Positions 1 through 9,069 of a stretch of 64,000 nt of DNA are shown here, in pieces. The notes under the pieces were generated by a model that made no database searches, was not told where the DNA came from, and worked only from the letters and a program-made list of their open reading frames with translations. Source of the stretch: Bradyrhizobium erythrophlei (lineage in GTDB: Bacteria > Pseudomonadota > Alphaproteobacteria > Rhizobiales > Xanthobacteraceae); the NCBI GenBank assembly GCA_900129675.1, contig FSRD01000002.1, forward strand, positions 868,001 through 932,000. Direction: 5' to 3'. The position numbers and the translations under genes are program-made. Positions within the stretch are counted from its first letter, which is position 1. Every line of letters starts with the position of its first letter.

Positions 1-611
1 CCTCCGGCGCCAACCCGTTCGCCTGTATCGCCGCCGGCATCGCCTGCCTGTGGGGTCCGGCGCATGGCGGCGCCAACGAGGCGGCGCTGGCGATGCTCGC
101 CGAGATCGGTTCGGTCGACAAAATCCCCGAATTCATCGCCAAGGTGAAGGACAAGAACAGCGAAGTCCGCCTGATGGGCTTTGGCCACCGCGTCTACAAG
201 AACTACGATCCGCGCGCCAAGATCATGCAGAAGATGTGTCACGCGGTGCTGGCCGAAACCGGCCATGGCGACGATCCGATGCTCAAGGTCGCACTCGAGC
301 TGGAAAAGATCGCGCTCAGCGATCCCTACTTCATCGACCGCAAGCTCTATCCGAACGTCGACTTCTATTCGGGCATCACGCTGAAGGCGATGGGTTTCCC
401 GACCTCAATGTTCACCGTGCTGTTCGCCGTCGCCCGCACCGTCGGCTGGATCAGCCAGTGGAGCGAGATGATCGAGGACCCGCAGCAGAAGATCGGCCGT
501 CCGCGCCAGCTCTACACCGGCGTCGCCCGCCGCGACTACATTCCGATTGACAAGCGGAAGTCACGTCAACGTGTTCCTGACGCTTTGGCCGTGGCCGCTG
601 TCATTAGTTGA
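1..611 (+). CDS. gltA: citrate synthase, C-terminal part (5' end outside window)
   Basis: This is the C-terminal part of the TCA-cycle enzyme that condenses acetyl-CoA and oxaloacetate. The visible frame (first full codon at 3) carries the family blocks MGFGHRVYKNYDPRA (active-site His/Arg region), the catalytic-Asp region NVDFYSG and the ending IGRPRQLYTG. A normal protein should stop shortly after the DYIPIDKR residues. Here the frame runs on for about 17 unrelated residues to a TGA at 609-611, so the last bases of the gene have been replaced. Enzyme identity is certain. That the tail marks an insertion boundary is my inference. Confidence 0.95.
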   Translation, partial: SGANPFACIAAGIACLWGPAHGGANEAALAMLAEIGSVDKIPEFIAKVKDKNSEVRLMGFGHRVYKNYDPRAKIMQKMCHAVLAETGHGDDPMLKVALELEKIALSDPYFIDRKLYPNVDFYSGITLKAMGFPTSMFTVLFAVARTVGWISQWSEMIEDPQQKIGRPRQLYTGVARRDYIPIDKRKSRQRVPDALAVAAVIS

Positions 612-667
612 CCGGTCAAATAAAACGACATAAGGTTCTAGATGGGTCTCGCGGCTTGGAGAACGTT

Positions 668-1069
668 ATGCCGTATCTACATCTCGATTTACCTGGCCGC
701 TTCCCGGTTGCGCAGAAGCGCGAATTGGCGGTTCGTCTTTGTCGCCTCTACGCCGACGTCATGCAGACCCAAACGTGGCGACCCAATATCGGCATCGCCG
801 AACTTGGCGAAGACAACCTATTTCACCTCGGTCCCGATGGCCTAGAGCCCATCGTGATGGTGCTCGTCGAATTCCGCGCGGGGCGTCCCAGCGAGTACAG
901 GCTAGGACTCGCGGATGGCATCGTGGATGCGTGCGTGGAAGTTCTGGGAGTGCCTCGACGATGGGTGCTGGTCGAGTTCACGCCACATAGGGGCGAAGAA
1001 ATCTATCGAGATGGAAGATGGGTGGCCGATTGGACGCCGGACGAGCGCGCGCCTGTTTCAGCGACCTAA
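668..1069 (+). CDS. tautomerase-superfamily protein
   Basis: A 133-residue protein starting Met-Pro, so removal of Met would expose the N-terminal proline that is the catalytic base in the 4-oxalocrotonate tautomerase/MIF superfamily. I chose ATG 668 because it gives the Met-Pro start and has a GGAG at 657-660. An in-frame ATG at 608 would add 20 residues and bury the proline. The C-terminal half (VLVEFTPHRGEE) resembles the second beta-alpha-beta unit of long tautomerases. It lies 24 bases before a second tautomerase gene and probably shares its mRNA. A fragment of a paralogue is visible at about 30378-30480. The exact reaction is unknown. Confidence 0.75.
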   Translation: MPYLHLDLPGRFPVAQKRELAVRLCRLYADVMQTQTWRPNIGIAELGEDNLFHLGPDGLEPIVMVLVEFRAGRPSEYRLGLADGIVDACVEVLGVPRRWVLVEFTPHRGEEIYRDGRWVADWTPDERAPVSAT

Positions 1070-1093
1070 ACTCGAAGCGAACGAAGGTGTGGC

Positions 1094-1498
1094 ATGCCGT
1101 TTTATCAATGTATAGCGCCAATTGGCGTGATCACCGCCGACATGAAGACGGAAATTGTCGACGAGATCACGCGGATTCACTGCGAAGCTACCGGTGGCCT
1201 TCCACTCTTCGTGCAGGTTCAATTCGACGAAGTGAACCCTGAGAACGTCTTCCAGAACAGGAAGTTGTCCTCGGCGATCCGACTTCATGTGCGGATGCGC
1301 GCAGGCCGGCCAGCTGAAGTCCGGCATCAGATGATGACGGACTACACGAACCTTTTGAGCAGAGTCACGGGCGTTCCGATCGTCGACATCATGATCGGCA
1401 TTGTCGAGACGTCTTACGAGAACGTCATGGAGTCGGGCGTGCGTCTGCCGGCGCCCGGCGACGAAGAGTCATGGAAGGCGAAATTCGCCAATATGTGA
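1094..1498 (+). CDS. cis-3-chloroacrylate dehalogenase-like tautomerase
   Basis: A 134-residue protein beginning MPFYQC, typical of the cis-CaaD/Cg10062 branch of the tautomerase superfamily, whose members hydrate or dehalogenate 3-carbon acrylates. Aligned with cis-CaaD from memory and counting Pro as 1, it keeps Pro1, His28, an Arg pair three residues apart (RMRAGR, 68 and 71, shifted by two from 70/73) and the C-terminal Glu in VMESG (Glu114 equivalent). The position of cis-CaaD Tyr103 is Gly. Most of the catalytic set is therefore present but the water-activating Tyr is not. It is followed by an MFS carrier and a TetR regulator on the same strand. Confidence 0.8.
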   Translation: MPFYQCIAPIGVITADMKTEIVDEITRIHCEATGGLPLFVQVQFDEVNPENVFQNRKLSSAIRLHVRMRAGRPAEVRHQMMTDYTNLLSRVTGVPIVDIMIGIVETSYENVMESGVRLPAPGDEESWKAKFANM

Positions 1499-1561
1499 AC
1501 GATCTAAATCCGCATCCGAAGACTGAAAATAAAAATCCGGTTCGCGGATCGGGAGGGCAAT

Positions 1562-2896
1562 GTGATCGACGATCTTGCTGCACGAGCTGCGAAGAAGGCC
1601 GCAAAGCGCTTTATTCCACTTCTGACATTTTCGTATGTCCTGGCGAATCTGGATCGCGTGAACATCAGCTTTTCTGCTCCGACCATGATGAAAGACTTGG
1701 CGCTGACGCCGTACCTGTACGGGTGGGCAGCCGGCATCTTCTTTTTAGCCTATACGGCCTTCGAGATCCCCAGCAACCTGATCCTTGCAAAGGTAGGCGC
1801 GCGCCGCTGGATCGCCCGCATCATGATCACGTGGGGCCTCTTGTCCGTGCTCACGGCAGTCGCAGTCGGTCCGACAAGCCTGATTGTTATTCGGTTTTTG
1901 CTCGGGGTTGCCGAAGCTGGATTCTTCCCCGGCATCATCTTTTTCATGGCCCAGTGGTTTCCGAATGAATATCGCGGGCGAATGACTGTTGTTTTCTTCT
2001 TGGCTGTGCCGTTGAGCACCGGTTTGGGTGCTCTGGTCTCGGCGCCGTTCCTGGCGATGGAAGGAATTCTCGGATTGCACGGTTGGCAATGGCTGTTCAT
2101 CGCCGAAGGGCTTCCGGCGGCCATCACGGGAATTTTCGTCTACTACAAGCTCGTCGATCGGCCCGAAGAAGCGAATTGGCTTACGGAAGATGAGAAGCGC
2201 GCCATCGTGGGCCGTCTGGAGCGGGACCATCGATCGCACGCCAACGTCGCCTCAAAATTTTTGCAGGCAGTCACGGACAAAAGAGTCGTGGGGCTGAGTG
2301 CCATTTGGCTTCTCCGATCGATTTGCTTCTTTGGAGTGACGTTCTTCCTGCCGCAAATGATCTCCAAAGCTTATTCAACAACCGAAGTGGCGATTGCAGC
2401 CTCTGTTCCATCGACAATCGGCGCCCTGACAACGATTCCATGGATGCTGAGTTCGGATCACTTTAACGACCGGAGATGGCACCTGATCGTTGCGTTCTTG
2501 GCGATTTGTGTTGGTATCGGCGGAGCCGCGCTCCATCCGGGGTCGTTGTTTGCCCTGGCGTGCTTTACGCTCGCAGCGATCGGGTATTCCGCCGTGACGC
2601 CGGTTCTTTGGTCTATTCCGCCCACGTTCTTGAAAGGGCAGGCGTCAGCGGGTGGCATCGCGCTCATCAACGCAATTGGCTATACCGGCGGCATGGTTGG
2701 ACCAGTGGCAATAGGATGGGCAAAAGATGCATACGGCTCTTTCGAGGGTGGCCTCTATCTGCTGTCCTTGCTGTCGTTGATAGGTGCCGCTCTGACGCTG
2801 CTCGTGGTTCGAAGCGATGGGTCAGGCAATCAGGAGCGCCGACCGAAGAAAGAAGCCTTAAACGTGGCCGCCAACAACCGGATGTCAAATGCTTAG
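1562..2896 (+). CDS. MFS transporter, anion:cation symporter type
   Basis: A 444-residue inner-membrane carrier with about 12 hydrophobic segments. The N-terminal block LANLDRVNISFS and the loop RFLLGVAEAGFFPG are typical of the ACS/phthalate/D-galactonate branch of the major facilitator superfamily, whose members import organic anions. The start is GTG 1562, preceded by GGGAGGG. The 3' end overlaps the next gene by 8 bases. Located after two tautomerases, it most likely imports the acid they act on. The substrate cannot be read from sequence. Confidence 0.9.
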   Translation: MIDDLAARAAKKAAKRFIPLLTFSYVLANLDRVNISFSAPTMMKDLALTPYLYGWAAGIFFLAYTAFEIPSNLILAKVGARRWIARIMITWGLLSVLTAVAVGPTSLIVIRFLLGVAEAGFFPGIIFFMAQWFPNEYRGRMTVVFFLAVPLSTGLGALVSAPFLAMEGILGLHGWQWLFIAEGLPAAITGIFVYYKLVDRPEEANWLTEDEKRAIVGRLERDHRSHANVASKFLQAVTDKRVVGLSAIWLLRSICFFGVTFFLPQMISKAYSTTEVAIAASVPSTIGALTTIPWMLSSDHFNDRRWHLIVAFLAICVGIGGAALHPGSLFALACFTLAAIGYSAVTPVLWSIPPTFLKGQASAGGIALINAIGYTGGMVGPVAIGWAKDAYGSFEGGLYLLSLLSLIGAALTLLVVRSDGSGNQERRPKKEALNVAANNRMSNA

Positions 2897-3542
2897 AAAC
2901 GCAGCCTCGAACAAGCAAAGCGAACAGAATGCACGCGCACGGACGCGAGCGAACGGTGAACTCACCAGACAGCGTTTGATCGAAGCGTGCGTTGACCATG
3001 TTTGGGATCGCGGGTATGCCGCGTCTTCCGTAGCACTGATTGCAGAATCCGCCGGAGCGCCGAAGGGGTCTGTATTTTATCACTTCCCGACGAAGGACGA
3101 GATCATCATTGCTGCCGTTGACGAGTATGTCGCGCAAGCCACGTCTCGTCGCAAGAAGGATCTGCTGCCAAGCTCGCCCGCAAATCGGCCCACGCTCAAC
3201 CGTTTGAAGCGGTATTTTCGTCAACGTATCGAGGTGCGTCGCGCTACCAAGTTTCGGCGAGGATGCCTGCTCGGCAACCTGGCCGCGGAAGTCGACCAGA
3301 AGACGTCTCCAAAGCTTGCAAAGGCCGTTCAGAATGGTCTGGTGGCTTTTGAGAACGATGTGGCCCAGTTCCTGACGGCCGCCGCTCAGGAGGGTGAAAT
3401 CAGACAGGATCTACCCATCGCAGAAGTGGCGGCCGGCCTTGTCAATGGCTGGGAAGGCGCGTTGCTTCGCATGAAATTGAATGGATCGCCGAAGCCGCTC
3501 GAGAGCTTCATAGAAACCATCCCGGCCATTCTTGAACGCTGA
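2889..3542 (+). CDS. TetR/AcrR-family transcriptional regulator
   Basis: A 217-residue repressor-type protein. Residues about 22-70 form the TetR helix-turn-helix, with TRQRLIEACVDHVWDRGY and then GAPKGSVFYHFPTKDEI. The C-terminal half is the ligand-binding/dimerisation domain (TetR_C of the LmrA/YxaF kind). The ATG overlaps the end of the MFS gene (8 bases), so the two are co-translated. It probably regulates this small operon and possibly the efflux genes that follow. The ligand is unknown. Confidence 0.9.
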   Translation: MLRNAASNKQSEQNARARTRANGELTRQRLIEACVDHVWDRGYAASSVALIAESAGAPKGSVFYHFPTKDEIIIAAVDEYVAQATSRRKKDLLPSSPANRPTLNRLKRYFRQRIEVRRATKFRRGCLLGNLAAEVDQKTSPKLAKAVQNGLVAFENDVAQFLTAAAQEGEIRQDLPIAEVAAGLVNGWEGALLRMKLNGSPKPLESFIETIPAILER

Positions 3543-3687
3543 GACATGAATTTGATTGATGCGCTCGATGAAGCAGGCGACCTCATCGAGTTGGGGAGCC
3601 GGAAACGAAAGGGTCATTTGAAATCTGCGCCACACCGCTCGATCGAGCAATTTGGCATGGTTCGTTGCTGAAGATACACAAAGAACA

Positions 3688-5763
3688 ATGGCGAACGGAA
3701 TTGACCGGAGTGTGTTAGCGGCAGAAGTCAGTGCAGCTGTCAGATCGCAGGTGACGCTGGCGAACGCAGCGCGAGCCGCGGGCCCGCCGCTGCTGTTCGG
3801 TTTCAGGCTGTGGGCCTCCGTTGGTCTTGCCCTCTTCGTTGCGTTTTGGCTAGAGCTCGACAATCCCTATTGGGCGGGCGCCTCCGCGGCGATCGTGTGT
3901 CAGCCCTATCTCGGGGCCTCGCTGCGCAAGTCGCGCTACCGCATCATCGGCACTCTAGTGGGAGCTATGATGATCGTCGTGCTGACGGCCTGGTTTCCCC
4001 AGAACCGCATCGGCTTTCTCGTCGGACTTGCGGTGTGGGGCGGGGTTTGCGGCTTTGCTGCCACCCTGTTCCGCAACTCCGCCTCCTACGCGGCGGCTCT
4101 TGCTGGCTACACCGCGGCGATAATAGGGGCCGACACACTGGGTGCAACAGGTGGTGCAAGCAGTGAAGTGTTCATGCTGGCCGTTACCCGCGCTAGCGAG
4201 ATTTGGATCGGCATCCTGTGCGCCGGCGCCATCCTCGCCTTAACTGATTTCGGCGACGCTGCCAAAAGGCTTGCCGGAATGTTTGCGGCCGTGGCAACCG
4301 AGATCGCTACTCGATTCGAGTCCACTTTGAGACTTGCCGGATCGGATTCCGCCGATGCGCAGCAGCCGGCCCGACGAGAGCTCATTCGACAGGTCACCGC
4401 GCTAGAACCGATGATCGACGAGGCGATCGGCGAATACTCAACACTTCGCTATCACTCGCCCGTGCTGCAGGCCGCTATCGACGGGCTGTTTGCCTCGCTC
4501 GCTGCCTGGCGCAGTATTGCAACGCGGCTCACTAAACTTCCGCCTGAGGTCGCTGACGAGGAAGCCAATGTCGTGCTGCGCAGCATTCCAGAAGAAATGC
4601 GTTCCGCGCTGCCAGCAGGCCAGGCGGCGTTCTGGATAACGGATCCCACGGCCTTGCGCCGCCGTTGCGAGGCCGCAGTTCGGACGCTCATTACCATGCC
4701 GGCCAGCACGCCCTCCGTTCGCCTGCTTGCCGATCAGACCGCAAGTGTTCTTGCGGGGTTTGCCGCGGTGCTCGAGGCGATGGCTTTGCTGGTTGCCGAG
4801 CCTGCGCGCCCGCGTTCTCGCGGTCGCGGTTTCAACATCTACGTTCCCGATTGGCTGCCATCCTTCGTCAGTGCCGGGCGCGCATTCGTGGCGATCGGAG
4901 CGGCCGAGCTATTCTGGGTCCTTACCGCCTGGCCAGACGGCGGCTCGGCAATCACCTTCGTCGCAATCGTGGTTCTGTTGCTTTCACCTCGAGCCGAACT
5001 GGCCTACGCGGACGCCATCGCGTTCATGCTCGGTACAACGGTGGTTATTCCTATTGCGGCGACAATCAAGTTCGCCCTGCTGCCAGGGCTCGAGTCATTC
5101 CCCGCCTTTTGCATGGCCTTGGGTGCTTTTCTGATACCGGTCGGCACTGCGATGGCCGCAACTCGGCAGCGTGCGCTTTTGGTCATCTGCATCGCCATCT
5201 TTTTGCCAGTGCTCCAGCCTACGAACGAGATGAGCTACGACACAGCGCAATTCTACAACTCTGCGCTAGGAACCTTCGCGGGCTTCGCGGCCGCGCCCCT
5301 TTCCTTTCTACTAGTGCCACCGCTATCTCCGTCCTTCCGAACCAAGCGGCTCCTCAGCTTAACGTTGCGCGACCTGCGCCTCCTTGCGACGGACTGTCTT
5401 TCAGTGAGCGCTGACGACTGGGAGGGCCACACATGTAGCCGGCTCGCGGCATTGCCGGATCAGGCCGAACCTATCGAGAGGGCGCAGCTTTTGGCAGCGC
5501 TGTTGGTGGGGACTGAGATTATCCATCTTCGTCATGACACGGCAGAGCTCGACCTGCAACCAGAGTTCTATGCCGCACTGCAGACGTTTGTGGAAGGAAA
5601 CAGCGCCGCCGCAATTGCTCAGCTCACCTTGCTGGATCATCACCTGTCTTCAACTGAACAGGTCGCCAGTCAGCTCGCCGCACGCGCGCGGGGCCGTATC
5701 CTTGCCATCTGCGACGTCCTCGCCGACCACCGCGCATACTTCGATACAGGAGCGTCTGCTTGA
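3688..5763 (+). CDS. FUSC-family aromatic-acid efflux permease (AaeB-like)
   Basis: A large inner-membrane protein (about 691 residues) with two blocks of membrane segments (near residues 25-190 and 385-540) separated by a soluble region, as in p-hydroxybenzoate efflux permease AaeB. The FUSC signature PYWAGASAAIVCQPYLG is clear. I prefer ATG 3688; a TTG at 3652 is also in frame, and neither has a strong ribosome site. Its stop overlaps the start of a DUF1656 gene, and a membrane-fusion gene follows, so this is a complete AaeXAB-type set exporting weak organic acids. Confidence 0.88.
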   Translation: MANGIDRSVLAAEVSAAVRSQVTLANAARAAGPPLLFGFRLWASVGLALFVAFWLELDNPYWAGASAAIVCQPYLGASLRKSRYRIIGTLVGAMMIVVLTAWFPQNRIGFLVGLAVWGGVCGFAATLFRNSASYAAALAGYTAAIIGADTLGATGGASSEVFMLAVTRASEIWIGILCAGAILALTDFGDAAKRLAGMFAAVATEIATRFESTLRLAGSDSADAQQPARRELIRQVTALEPMIDEAIGEYSTLRYHSPVLQAAIDGLFASLAAWRSIATRLTKLPPEVADEEANVVLRSIPEEMRSALPAGQAAFWITDPTALRRRCEAAVRTLITMPASTPSVRLLADQTASVLAGFAAVLEAMALLVAEPARPRSRGRGFNIYVPDWLPSFVSAGRAFVAIGAAELFWVLTAWPDGGSAITFVAIVVLLLSPRAELAYADAIAFMLGTTVVIPIAATIKFALLPGLESFPAFCMALGAFLIPVGTAMAATRQRALLVICIAIFLPVLQPTNEMSYDTAQFYNSALGTFAGFAAAPLSFLLVPPLSPSFRTKRLLSLTLRDLRLLATDCLSVSADDWEGHTCSRLAALPDQAEPIERAQLLAALLVGTEIIHLRHDTAELDLQPEFYAALQTFVEGNSAAAIAQLTLLDHHLSSTEQVASQLAARARGRILAICDVLADHRAYFDTGASA

Positions 5764-5963
5764 AGTTTTTCGAGATCAACCTGCTCGGCGTCTACGTTGC
5801 GCCCATGTCGATACTGATGCTGGCAGCTTGGCTGGCGACGCTCGCTTTGCTGAGGGGCGCCGGACGGCTTGGGTTGCTGCGCCATGTCTGGCACCCGGCA
5901 CTGTTCTTCATTGCCATGTACATGATCGCGCTGTCGTCAATGGTACTTGTCATCGCACGCTGA
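5760..5963 (+). CDS. DUF1656 small membrane protein (AaeX-like)
   Basis: A 67-residue protein with two hydrophobic helices. It starts MKFFEINLLGVYV, the usual beginning of DUF1656/AaeX proteins that sit between FUSC permeases and their HlyD partners. The start is TTG 5760, overlapping the permease TGA at 5761-5763 by three bases, so translation is coupled. The exact role in the pump is not known for the family. Confidence 0.85.
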   Translation: MKFFEINLLGVYVAPMSILMLAAWLATLALLRGAGRLGLLRHVWHPALFFIAMYMIALSSMVLVIAR

Positions 5964-5970
5964 GGTTAGC

Positions 5971-6912
5971 ATGTCAGGCGTTGAAGCAAAATCACAGTCA
6001 ACCAATAGCGCCGACATTCGCGGCAAGGCGCAACGGCGGCGCGTCAAAATCGTCCCGGTGCTCATTACGCTCACCATGGTTGGGATCGCCATCGCGCTCG
6101 GCCGCGCGATGTGGGACGCGTACATGGTTGCACCTTGGACGCGCGACAGCGTGGTTCGCGCCTATGTCGTCACGATGGCGCCAGAGGTATCAGGGCGCAT
6201 TGTGGAGATGCCGGTGCATGATAATCAGTTTGTGCACAAGGGCGATATGCTTATGGTCATCGACCCCACCGACTACAGGATCGCTTTCGAGCTTGCAGAA
6301 GCAGGCGTGCTGCAGGCCAAGGCTACCGCCGAAAATGCGCAGGCCATGGCGGAACGCCGGCGTAAGCTGAGCGATCTAGCGGAGACCGTCGAAGACAGGC
6401 AGACCCACGAGGCGATCGCACTGGCAACCCATGCGCAACATCGACAAGCTATTACCCAATTGGATCGAGCGAAGGTCAATCTGGAGCGTACAGAGATCCG
6501 CTCGCCGGTGAATGGATGGGTAACCAATCTTCTTGCGCAGCAAGGGGACTATGCCAACGTTGGACAGAACATAATCTCCGTTGTCGATGCCGATTCCTAT
6601 TGGGTGGACGCCTATTTCGAGGAAACGCAACTCGCATCCATCCGAGACGGCGATCCTGCTAAGATCAGGTTGATGGGAAACAGCAAAATCGTTACCGGCG
6701 AGGTCGTTAGCATCGCGCGTGGCATCAACGTCTCAAACGCGCAACCCAACCAGCAAGGTCTTGCCGTTGTCAACCCGATCTTCACCTGGGTGCGCTTGGC
6801 GCAGCGTGTGCCGGTGCGCATACGGCTTAAATACGTGCCTGACGGCGTACGCCTGGTCGCTGGCTTGACCGCAACGGTGCAGGTTGACCCGCGTTCTCGG
6901 CCTTCTAAATGA
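5971..6912 (+). CDS. HlyD-family membrane-fusion subunit (AaeA-like)
   Basis: A 313-residue periplasmic adaptor with one N-terminal membrane anchor (about residues 24-45). The biotinyl-lipoyl half-motifs are visible (MAPEVSGRIVEMPVHDNQFVHKGD and the second near SPVNGWV), with a coiled coil between them. ATG 5971 is preceded by GAGG at 5962; an earlier in-frame ATG at 5947 lies inside the DUF1656 gene. It links the FUSC permease to an outer-membrane channel encoded elsewhere. No outer-membrane factor is present in this window. Confidence 0.9.
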   Translation: MSGVEAKSQSTNSADIRGKAQRRRVKIVPVLITLTMVGIAIALGRAMWDAYMVAPWTRDSVVRAYVVTMAPEVSGRIVEMPVHDNQFVHKGDMLMVIDPTDYRIAFELAEAGVLQAKATAENAQAMAERRRKLSDLAETVEDRQTHEAIALATHAQHRQAITQLDRAKVNLERTEIRSPVNGWVTNLLAQQGDYANVGQNIISVVDADSYWVDAYFEETQLASIRDGDPAKIRLMGNSKIVTGEVVSIARGINVSNAQPNQQGLAVVNPIFTWVRLAQRVPVRIRLKYVPDGVRLVAGLTATVQVDPRSRPSK

Positions 6913-7317
6913 TGGTCGAGATAGATGGACCGAGAAGATCACCGAGTCCTTCCACTTAGAAACCCGAGCCCGTCCTTCGCACTGCTCGAGTGCGCCGCGG
7001 CAACTGGTTAGCTGTGTGCCGGTTGGGCTGGATGCACACGGACGCACGGTCGGAACGTGCTCAGTGGCTGGCGTTGATTTAGGGAAGCAACTCGCCATAT
7101 CGGTCACATCGTAAATCTCCAGCAAATTGGTAGGTTAGCAGATCCAAAAATTCGGTCGCGCTGCGCTCACGACAAGTTGAGTACCACGGTGTCATCAAGA
7201 GGTTATGCGGCCGTTATATGGCGGCCATCATTGTACTTCGGCATTGCCACGCCGCCTCAACGTAAGCGGCCGCGTTGTTGCGAGCTACGATGCAAGCTCC
7301 TCGCGAAGATGGTGGAG
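6913..7317. other. gap without a recognised gene
   Basis: About 400 bases between the efflux set and the IclR pseudogene. Short open frames here show no family features, and I see no convincing terminator or RNA gene. Confidence 0.4.
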
Positions 7318-8116
7318 ATTACAGTGAGACAACGGCTTCTCGGTTCAGTGTTGCATGCCGGCGCGGCTCTGGGTCTCTTCGCGACGGAACAACATGAATT
7401 GGGCACGGCGGAAATTGCCGAAGCCTTGGCGCGTCCCAATCCTCCGCGCACGCGCTCTTGGCTTCTCTCACCGAGATCGGTTTGCTTGAACGGACGCCGG
7501 ATCGTCGCTGCCGTCTTGGACACAAGCTGCTCGGGTTCGGCGAAACCGTGCTGGCAGGGAGCGGGGTGTTCAGCGCCATGCGCGACATGTTGAACGAGCT
7601 GATGCAGCGGTTGGGCCGTCGGTCTATCCGGCAGTTCGCGACGGTCAGCATGTGGTCTACATCAACCGCATGCGGGGCCCGAGTTCCGTGCCGGCGTCTC
7701 TTGGCAGTGCCGGGCCGACACTACCGATGCACGCGAGTGCCGCCGGGAAGATCCTGCTCGCTCACGCGCCAGAGGCGCAAATGAGGCGGATTCTGGATGG
7801 CCGCAGGCTCGAACAGTTGACCTGAAGAACCATTACCAACGAGGGCGCTCTGGTCGCCGAACTGAAAGCGGTGCGGCAGCAGGGATACGCGTTGAGTGAG
7901 GGCGAATATGTCTCCGAGCTTTATTGCGTTGCTGCACCAATTCGTAACCGCGACACCGAAGGTATCGCGGCAATCGGGATCGGCGCAACGGCCGCCGACT
8001 TCGAGATGAATAGCGAGAAAATGGTTCGTGAAGTCATGCGCGGTGCTCAGCTCGCCTCGCGCGAGCAAGGCTGGCGGCCCAGTTGGACCGCCTGGGCTGA
8101 CCGGCGGCTGGGCTAG
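7318..8116 (+). pseudogene. IclR-family regulator, broken by frameshifts and a stop
   Basis: An IclR-type regulator is readable only across three frames. The winged-helix start (RLLGSVLHAGAALGLFATE) is in one frame. SLTEIGLLERTPDRRCRLGHKLLG is in a second. The ligand-binding domain (SVYPAVRDGQHVVYINRMRG, then ASAAGKILLAHAPEAQMR) is in a third, ending at an in-frame TGA near 7823. After it the same frame resumes with RTITNEGALVAELKAVRQQGYA to 8116. At least two frameshifts and one nonsense codon make it inactive. It ends 1-4 bases from the stop of the convergent hydroxyacid dehydrogenase and was probably the operon regulator. Confidence 0.85.
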
Positions 8117-9069
8117 ATCGTGTTGACCGGATAATCTGGTGTACGGCCTTCCAAAACCGCGCGGATCTGCACCGCTGCCTTGCGCTGGAGTTCGACAAGC
8201 GCCTGCTCCGAGTAGAACGCCAGATGGGGCGTAACGACGAGGTTGGGCACTTCACCAATCGGGGTGGAGCCCGCTGCGGGTGGTTCAGTTTCGAGGACGT
8301 CGAGGCCGGCACCACCGAGAGTCCCGCCGCGGAGTGCCGTGACGACGGCCTCGTAATCGACGAGCCCGCCGCGCGACGTATTCACCAACACAGCGCCAGG
8401 TCGCATGGTTGCCAGACGCTCAGCATTGACCATGTGCCGGGTCTTCGAGGTCAGCGGCGCATGAAGCGAGACCACGTCAGACTCTTTGAACAGAGTATCG
8501 AGGTCGACGGCGCGGGCGCCTCCAGTCCGAACCGCTTCGTCGGACAGAAACGGATCGGAGACGATAATTTCGTAGCCAAGCGCCGTTGCACGATGGGCAA
8601 GCGCCCGGGCGATGCGGCCGAACCCAACCAAGCCGAGTGTCTGACCACGCTGGCGGTGAAGCGGTCGGAGCAATTTCACGTTCCAGCCGCCGCCGCGGGT
8701 CTGATCCAGACCGCGGATGATGCCGCGCGTGAATGCCAGGATCAGCGCCAAGCCGTGATCGGCAACCTCCTCGATACAATAATCCGGGACGTTCGTAACC
8801 TGGATGCCGCGCGAGGACGCGACTCCCAAGGGGATCGTGTCAACCCCGATGCCATAGCGCGCTATGATCCGGCAATTCTTCATGGCCTCGACGATGTCGG
8901 CGGAGAGCGGGCGGTAGCAGTTCAGTACCGCGTCCGCATCCCGAGCCAGTTCCAACAGCTCGGCGTCTTTGACTGAACCGGCTTCCCGTAGCGTACCGAT
9001 GCCCTCGAGGACTGCGTTTTCGGGATCGAGATTCGGAAAAACATGGTCCGTAACCAGAACCGTCTTCAT
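8113..9069 (-). CDS. D-isomer-specific 2-hydroxyacid dehydrogenase
   Basis: A 318-residue NAD(P)-dependent dehydrogenase of the CtBP/phosphoglycerate-dehydrogenase-like type. The cofactor-binding loop is LGLVGFGRIARAL. The catalytic trio sits in NTSRGGLVD (Arg), DVLETEP (Glu) and VVTPHLAFYS (His). ATG 9069 overlaps the preceding gene's stop (ATGA at 9066-9069). A longer frame to 9417 is antisense-free but runs inside the FAH gene and is not used. It would reduce or oxidise a 2-keto/2-hydroxy acid, plausibly the product of the upstream hydrolases. Confidence 0.9.
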   Translation of the reverse strand: MKTVLVTDHVFPNLDPENAVLEGIGTLREAGSVKDAELLELARDADAVLNCYRPLSADIVEAMKNCRIIARYGIGVDTIPLGVASSRGIQVTNVPDYCIEEVADHGLALILAFTRGIIRGLDQTRGGGWNVKLLRPLHRQRGQTLGLVGFGRIARALAHRATALGYEIIVSDPFLSDEAVRTGGARAVDLDTLFKESDVVSLHAPLTSKTRHMVNAERLATMRPGAVLVNTSRGGLVDYEAVVTALRGGTLGGAGLDVLETEPPAAGSTPIGEVPNLVVTPHLAFYSEQALVELQRKAAVQIRAVLEGRTPDYPVNTI

